From NCBI RefSeq assembly GCF_000420405.1, contig NZ_ATUW01000004.1:168168-232167 (forward strand): 64,000 nt of DNA, read 5' to 3'. The notes beneath the pieces were generated by a model that saw only the letters and a list, made by a program, of their open reading frames with translations, searched no databases and was not told where the DNA came from. This stretch comes from Winkia neuii subsp. neuii DSM 8576 (GTDB lineage: Bacteria > Actinomycetota > Actinomycetes > Actinomycetales > Actinomycetaceae). The position numbers were made by a program, and so were the translations under genes. Shown piece after piece: positions 60,028 through 64,000 of the stretch (its first letter is position 1; every line of letters begins with the position of its first letter).

Positions 60028-60745
60028 ACTGGAAAACTTGTCAAAAACTTTTGGCGGAAAAATACGTGCCCTCGACAAAGTCTCGGCTAACTTTGAGCCC
60101 GGGAAAACTACGGTCATAGTGGGTCCTTCAGGTTCAGGCAAATCTACCCTTCTTAGAACGCTAAATCTACTCGAGACACCCGACGAGGGCGAGCTAACTG
60201 TCGAAGGCACTACGCTACGTTTTCCCCACAAAGTAACGCGGGCAGAAAAAGCCGAAATTCGCAAGCATTCTGCAACCGTTTTCCAGGGTTTTCACCTCTT
60301 CCCCCACCTCACTGTGCGGCAAAACGTGGAACTCGCTCCCCGCCTGCACGGCACTGAGCTGACCACTCAAACCCTGTCCTTACTGGAGGACGTGGGCATG
60401 GCAGGGAAAGCAGACGCCTACCCGGCCTCGCTTTCGGGAGGGCAGGCCCAGCGCGCCGCTATTGCTCGAGCCATGGCTTTAGAGCCGAAATATTTATTTT
60501 GCGACGAGCCCACCTCGGCGCTAGATCCAGAATTGGCCGCCGAAGTCTCCAAGGTACTCACCAAGCTATCCGGCCGCGGGCAGGGGCTAGTGGTAGTGAC
60601 TCACGACATGTCATTCGCTCGTCGAGTCAGCGACCACATCCTGTTTCTGATCGACGGATCGCTATATTTTTCAGGCACAGCTGATCAGTTCTTTACCTCA
60701 ACCGACGAACGCATCGTGCAATTTCTGTCAGTATTCGACATATAG
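60020..60745 (+). CDS. Polar amino acid ABC transporter ATP-binding protein
   Basis: A 241-residue ABC ATPase: Walker A GPSGSGKSTLLRTL (about 35-48), Q-loop VFQGFHLFPHLTV, signature LSGGQAQRAAIARAM, Walker B FCDEPTSALDPELAAEVS and H-loop VVTHDMSFARRVSD. This is the GlnQ/TcyN pattern. It is the last gene of the unit that begins with the Cys/Met leader peptide. Its stop lies 9 nt from the convergent DUF2316 gene. Confidence 0.93.
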   Translation: MIKLENLSKTFGGKIRALDKVSANFEPGKTTVIVGPSGSGKSTLLRTLNLLETPDEGELTVEGTTLRFPHKVTRAEKAEIRKHSATVFQGFHLFPHLTVRQNVELAPRLHGTELTTQTLSLLEDVGMAGKADAYPASLSGGQAQRAAIARAMALEPKYLFCDEPTSALDPELAAEVSKVLTKLSGRGQGLVVVTHDMSFARRVSDHILFLIDGSLYFSGTADQFFTSTDERIVQFLSVFDI

Positions 60746-60754
60746 ATTCGATAC

Positions 60755-61060
60755 TTAGTGTTCGTCCCGAACCCCAAACCAGCCCCGCGCGGCGCGGCGA
60801 GCCTCCTCAGTTAGTTTTGAAAATGGGTAAGGTTCGCCGCCGCCCTCTTTAACAGCTGTTTCTAGCTTGTCTCGCAAAAGCCACACATAAGCCGGATTAC
60901 ACCCCGGTTCGAGCCTGAGAGTATCCCGGGTAGTGCGCAGATCTAGCCCCGCCCGGGCTGCCAATTCCTCAACACTCAGGCCGGAAAGTTCCAGATTCTT
61001 CGCCAACTCGGCAACGGTATTTGCTTTCTCGAGACGGTTTAGCAAGAAGCCTCTATTCAC
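60755..61060 (-). CDS. DUF2316 family protein
   Basis: A ~101-residue small protein with the DUF2316 signature: LAKNLELSGLSVEELAARAG, then DLRTTRDTLRLEPGCNPAYV and WLLRDKLETAVKEGGGEPYP followed by FSKL. The first helices resemble a helix-turn-helix. Function unknown. GTG 61060 is preferred because it overlaps the ATPase stop (GTGAATAG), implying coupling; the frame stays open to a TTG at 61093. It is at the end of the DUF4418-FtsX-ATPase unit. Confidence 0.85.
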   Translation of the reverse strand: MNRGFLLNRLEKANTVAELAKNLELSGLSVEELAARAGLDLRTTRDTLRLEPGCNPAYVWLLRDKLETAVKEGGGEPYPFSKLTEEARRAARGWFGVRDEH

Positions 61061-61733
61061 AGGGGTCAGTTTTTGACAGTCTACCTCTATCAATCTTGTA
61101 TATCGAACGGGCCCACTGCAATGCCTCCAAGTCGTGGGTGACCATCAAAACCGCGCTGGCTCTCTTGGCTTGCTTAGCAAGCAGGTCCATCACCAGCCCA
61201 GTAGATTCTGCATCCAGGTCGCCGGTCGGCTCATCGGCAATGATCAGCTTCGGCTCATTCACAAGCGCTCTAGCAATAGACACGCGCCGAAGTTCCCCGC
61301 CCGACAGCTCGTTGGGCCTAGCGAGTGTAAGCTCTTCCACTTTCAAGGCTTTTAACAGTTCGAGGGCGTGATCTAGCACTTCCCCCTCACTTCGGCCGGC
61401 AATAGCAGCCGGCAAGAGCACATTTTGCAGTATGGTGAGCGATCCCAACAGACTAGACTGCTGAGTTACATATCCGACTGCGCAGTTGCGCAAATGCGAT
61501 ATCTCCCGATCGGTTAGGCCGGATAGCTCTTGGCCGCAAATACGTACGGTGCCTGCAGTCGGTTCCAATATTCCAGTCAGCAGGTTGAGTAAGGTGGTTT
61601 TCCCATTGCCGGACCTGCCCACGACAGCTACAAAATCGCCCTCGTCTATTTGCAAATCTACAGAATCTACCGCCGCGAAAGTCTTCCCGCGCCTTTCGAA
61701 CTCACGGCTGAGCCCACGCGCCTGTAAAATCAT
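61053..61733 (-). CDS. ABC transporter ATP-binding protein (MacB/LolD-like)
   Basis: A 226-residue ABC ATPase: VVGRSGNGKTTLLNLLTGIL (Walker A), SGLTDREISHLRNCAVGYVT and QQSSLLGSLTILQNVLLPA (Q-loop region), LSGGELRRVSIARAL (signature) and LIIADEPTGDLDAES (Walker B). This is the MacB/LolD class that drives FtsX-type permeases. It pairs with the permease gene just upstream (1-nt gap). See the DUF4418 entry for context. Confidence 0.92.
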   Translation of the reverse strand: MILQARGLSREFERRGKTFAAVDSVDLQIDEGDFVAVVGRSGNGKTTLLNLLTGILEPTAGTVRICGQELSGLTDREISHLRNCAVGYVTQQSSLLGSLTILQNVLLPAAIAGRSEGEVLDHALELLKALKVEELTLARPNELSGGELRRVSIARALVNEPKLIIADEPTGDLDAESTGLVMDLLAKQAKRASAVLMVTHDLEALQWARSIYKIDRGRLSKTDPCE

Positions 61734-61734
61734 C

Positions 61735-62946
61735 CTAGTCTCCTGCCCTCAAAGTCAGATACGTTTCTTTAGAAAGCATCTTCGCGCCGGCAAGCGCTGC
61801 CGCAATCACGGATGTCAACATTGCAAACAGTAGGCAGGCGGCACCTAAACCAATGCCTTCTGCCCAGCCTGTGGGCAAATAGGGCAGCTGCATATTTGCC
61901 TGTATGAGGGTGGCAAACGGATACATCAGGAGGGCTCCCAAGAAGACTCCGATTAGCCCTCCTGCCAAACCGAGTATTGCCGATTCACTCATGAGCAGCT
62001 TCACCAATTCTAGGCGCCGGGCTCCCAGAATGCGAAGGGTGGCGAGTTCTTTCGCACGCTCGTTGGTCATCGCCGAAAACACGGCAACGAGCACGATCGT
62101 TCCGGTGAGCCAAAACAGGCCAAGAAAAGCAAATAGGTAGTTGGTGGTGCTGGCCAGTGAAGCCTTCATCTTCGAAGTCATTCCCGCCGGAGTTACAGCC
62201 CCTACCTCGCGCATGTCTCCCATAGCGTTGATGTAAGCCGCAACGTCCTCGGCCTGGTAGCCTTTTTCGACCTCAACCAGCACATTAGATACGGCATGGT
62301 CGACATTTTGCACTGCCGGATGGCCCACCAACGCCGAGTAGGACACCACCATAGCGGTAGTGGCTTTATTCACAAACACCGAATTGTCGAAGCTGGTGCC
62401 AGTGGGTGCTAGGTGAGCCGCGACCGGAAATTCATGGTTGAAAAGCTTTATACTCCCCCGCTCTGATGGAACCACGTTCGCTCCTGCAATAACCTGGCCG
62501 TCTTCGAGCGTCTTCGAATACTGCGAGCGAATCCAAGGGGCTATTACGAAATCGGTCTTGGGGTCGAACCCAATGATCTGCAGCTGGCTGGCACAGCAAC
62601 TAGCCTTGAGCGAGGAAATGTATGTCTGCGTGGTAACGGATTTGACCCCGGCCACCTTCTTCACTGAAGAGGTAGGATCCTTCTTGAAGTAGAAGGTACC
62701 CGGATTTCCCTTCGTGAAGATTCCCGCAGCTTCCTTTTCAGCCCCCTTGGGCACCACCATGATGTCGGCGCCCATGCGTTCTTGAACGCTAGTAAGCCCT
62801 GCCTTCAAGCTGAGCGCAGCTAGCGAGCCTCCAAAAAAGACGAAGGAAAGGACAGCCACCACAATTAACAAGCCGGCAGTGCGCGCAGGCTTGGCAGATA
62901 GATTCTTTTGCGGCAGCTTACCTAAGGTGACCAGGTTGTTTGACAT
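61735..62946 (-). CDS. ABC transporter permease, FtsX family
   Basis: A 403-residue permease: an N-terminal helix (GLLIVVAVLSFVFFGGSLAA, about 26-45), a large extracytoplasmic domain (about 60-255) with MGADIMVVPKGAEKEAAGIF and a notable SCCASQLQIIG Cys pair, then three C-terminal helices (FAFLGLFWLTGTIVLVAVFS, ILGLAGGLIGVFLGALLMYP, LGAACLLFAMLTSVIAAALA). Related FtsX permeases occur in FTR1/P19-type iron uptake loci of other bacteria (family knowledge). The IdeR-like box upstream of the operon supports a link to iron. Confidence 0.88.
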   Translation of the reverse strand: MSNNLVTLGKLPQKNLSAKPARTAGLLIVVAVLSFVFFGGSLAALSLKAGLTSVQERMGADIMVVPKGAEKEAAGIFTKGNPGTFYFKKDPTSSVKKVAGVKSVTTQTYISSLKASCCASQLQIIGFDPKTDFVIAPWIRSQYSKTLEDGQVIAGANVVPSERGSIKLFNHEFPVAAHLAPTGTSFDNSVFVNKATTAMVVSYSALVGHPAVQNVDHAVSNVLVEVEKGYQAEDVAAYINAMGDMREVGAVTPAGMTSKMKASLASTTNYLFAFLGLFWLTGTIVLVAVFSAMTNERAKELATLRILGARRLELVKLLMSESAILGLAGGLIGVFLGALLMYPFATLIQANMQLPYLPTGWAEGIGLGAACLLFAMLTSVIAAALAGAKMLSKETYLTLRAGD

Positions 62947-62948
62947 AT

Positions 62949-63353
62949 CTACTTCGTTTCAGACCCAGCGCGCAGGTCGAAGTAGGCAACTACAGCGCTG
63001 ATGACAATCGCGAGCACGGAAAGCACCAGCAAAGTCGGCCGTGTAACTGAATGACAATGCATCATTGCCATCCCGCACACCCCGATCAGCTTCGTAACGA
63101 TTGCGATCTCGAGGGCGCCGACCAGTACCACCGCAAGGGAAAGTCCAGCGCGGACCTTCGTCGAAACGAAGAAGGCCAGGAGGCCGAGTAGCGCAATCAC
63201 GATGCCGATTCCCAATGATGCCTGGGCGGTCCAGTGGCATGCCATATAGTTGCCCGGTTCTCCCTGGCACACGGGGGCAAAGGTGCGAGGTGCAATTGCA
63301 ATCAAGATTCCCAGAACTATTGGGGAAATAGCTCCGATGAGTTTAGTTTTCAT
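62949..63353 (-). CDS. DUF4418 family membrane protein
   Basis: A 134-residue protein with four membrane helices (GAISPIVLGILIAIAPRTFA, ASLGIGIVIALLGLLAFFVS, AGLSLAVVLVGALEIAIVTK, LLVLSVLAIVISAVVAYFDL). Conserved Cys/His groups are exposed: VCQGEPGNYMACHW between helices 1 and 2, and GVCGMAMMHCHSVTRP between 3 and 4. They could bind a metal or form a redox pair. ATG 63353 (KTKLIGAISP...) is chosen; a TTG ten codons earlier is in frame. It is the first gene of the unit with the FtsX permease (2-nt gap) and ATPase. Confidence 0.85.
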   Translation of the reverse strand: MKTKLIGAISPIVLGILIAIAPRTFAPVCQGEPGNYMACHWTAQASLGIGIVIALLGLLAFFVSTKVRAGLSLAVVLVGALEIAIVTKLIGVCGMAMMHCHSVTRPTLLVLSVLAIVISAVVAYFDLRAGSETK

Positions 63354-63415
63354 TTTTTCTCTTTCGCAGTCTGGCATAGACAAAAAGATTGTGGCCCACT
63401 CCCAAGCAAAAAAGC

Positions 63416-63432
63416 AAGGTAAGCCTTACCTT
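63416..63432 (-). promoter_or_regulatory. IdeR/DtxR-like iron box
   Basis: AAGGTAAGCCTTACCTT is a 17-bp palindrome, perfect apart from its centre base. It matches the core of the DtxR/IdeR consensus (AGGTTAGSCTAACCT) at 13 of 15 positions. It lies about 63 nt upstream of the DUF4418 gene, where it could repress this operon when iron is plentiful. The remaining 63433-63661 holds no gene that I can support. Confidence 0.65.
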
Positions 63433-63661
63433 TTTCTGTTTTTCGTTGGAAAGGTCACAATCGCTTTCGTTTTACACTTGACCAGCAGAAACATATCTTG
63501 CCACGGCACCTTAGAGTTCGCCCGCAAGTTCTCCGCCGGCAGACTTCTTCAAGCAGACCAGCATGCTGTGCAGATTTTGCGGCATTTGTAGTTCATTTGC
63601 CAGATTGCGGTATGCCGCTGATTCACACAAATGGGTTGATGGGCTAGGCTCTTGCCCTTGG

Positions 63662-63732
63662 AGCGAGTGACGGGAATCGAACCCGCGTCATCAGCTTGGA
63701 AGGCTGAGGTTTTACCATTAAACTACACTCGC
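63662..63732 (-). tRNA. tRNA-Gly (TCC)
   Basis: On the minus strand the acceptor GCGAGTG pairs with CACTCGC, the anticodon loop CTTCCAA carries TCC, and the T-arm is CGGG-TTCGATT-CCCG. CCA is not encoded. It is divergent from tRNA-Pro. Confidence 0.95.
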
Positions 63733-63838
63733 GTGTTCGCTCTTTAGCGACTGGATCAGTGTAGCGTACTGCTTCCGATTTTGCTAATTGGCTTGGATTT
63801 TTTAGTTTCAGCCTATCTGGGGTATATTGTACGGGCCG

Positions 63839-63912
63839 CGGGGTGTGGCGCAGCTTGGTAGCGCGCTTGCTTTGGGAGCAAGATGTCGCAGGTTCAAATC
63901 CTGTCACCCCGA
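63839..63912 (+). tRNA. tRNA-Pro (TGG)
   Basis: The acceptor CGGGGTG pairs with CACCCCG, the anticodon loop TTTGGGA carries TGG, and the T-arm is GCAGG-TTCAAAT-CCTGT. Discriminator A; CCA not encoded. A strong -10 box TATATT lies at 63823-63828. Confidence 0.96.
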
Positions 63913-63928
63913 CGAGTGAGGTCAAAAA

Positions 63929-63956
63929 GGCGGGAGCGGGAGCTTCCGTCTTTTTT
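63929..63956 (+). terminator. Terminator of tRNA-Pro
   Basis: GGCGGGAGC (63929-63937) pairs with GCTTCCGTC (63942-63950), including two G-U pairs and a GGGA loop, followed by TTTTTT. Confidence 0.85.
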
Positions 63957-63980
63957 GCGCCGAGGGAGGATGGGGTCGTA

Positions 63981-64000
63981 GTGAGTAAGACGAGCGAATA
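63981..64000 (+). CDS. Possible start of a gene leaving the window
   Basis: GTG at 63981 opens a frame reading MSKTSE at the right edge, with GAGGGAGG about 11 nt upstream. Too short to identify; the start is only plausible. Confidence 0.25.

Noticed and set aside
63644..63925. 93-residue frame on the minus strand covering the tRNA-Pro and tRNA-Gly region
   Set aside because: It is antisense translation of tRNA-Pro plus spacer and the sense strand near tRNA-Gly; the GFEPATSCSQS string is a well-known false product of tRNA genes.
1..64000. CRISPR array, rRNA genes, insertion sequences or complete prophage
   Set aside because: Looked for; no spaced repeat array, rRNA segment, transposase, integrase or phage structural gene could be seen.

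Overview
The window looks like chromosome from an actinobacterium, most likely a facultative or strict anaerobe of the Actinomycetaceae (inference). Supporting signs are a moderately GC-rich sequence, two adjacent clpP genes, the order rpsP-khpA-(HAD)-rimM-trmD-rplS, sortase-type wall anchors, actinobacterial surface-anchored repeat proteins (TIGR03769 type), a translational ileS T-box, leaderless promoters and a pyruvate formate-lyase locus. Most of it is dense core genome; only about 1.6-3.9 kb looks like accessory DNA.

Layout. 0-1.6 kb: start of nusA, rimP and a divergent lipoprotein. 1.6-3.9 kb: remnant region with a small hydrophobic peptide gene broken by a 25-bp tandem duplication, an AlpA/MerR-like HTH gene, a gene relic, two unknown genes and a repeat-rich promoter, next to the 3' end of tRNA-Asn. 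4.0-10.2 kb: a tightly overlapping five-gene 'anchored repeat-type' metal ABC operon with a Zur-like operator. 10.3-13.6 kb: pflB-grcA-pflA, in which the glycyl-radical domain of pyruvate formate-lyase is a separate gene. 14.0-16.6 kb: a second wall-anchored protein behind a matching operator. 16.6-20.5 kb: ribosomal and RNA-modification operon with a TrmD-GNAT fusion. 20.6-34.2 kb: amidohydrolase, ffh, a phosphatidylcholine-synthase-like gene, a membrane protein, a GlnD-like protein lacking its catalytic motifs, ftsY, smc, ndk and folC. 34.3-38.3 kb: brnQ and glgP. 38.3-41.8 kb: ileS with its T-box. 42.1-47.7 kb: proC, an MFS transporter, thrC and a two-component system. 47.9-56.97 kb: valS, an acyl-CoA ligase, chorismate mutase, clpX, clpP, clpP and tig. 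57.1-60.7 kb: a sulfur amino acid locus led by a 30-residue leaderless peptide whose C-terminus alternates Met and Cys, followed by a cystathionine-type PLP enzyme and a polar amino acid ABC transporter. 60.7-63.4 kb: DUF2316 gene and a DUF4418/FtsX/ATPase trio behind an IdeR/DtxR-like box. 63.6-64 kb: tRNA-Gly and tRNA-Pro.

How the parts fit. Six copies of an HxH-x(n)-F-x-KPG signature lie in four extracellular proteins. With two operators sharing AAACGGTTRTCRTT, this suggests a zinc-responsive surface metal-capture system feeding a ZnuABC-like transporter. The Cys/Met leader peptide probably reports charged tRNA-Cys and/or tRNA-Met supply to the downstream PLP enzyme and transporter genes; this is the most interesting regulatory candidate here. 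Start codons were moved from the longest open frame where a Shine-Dalgarno sequence, a 4-nt overlap or family length argued for it.
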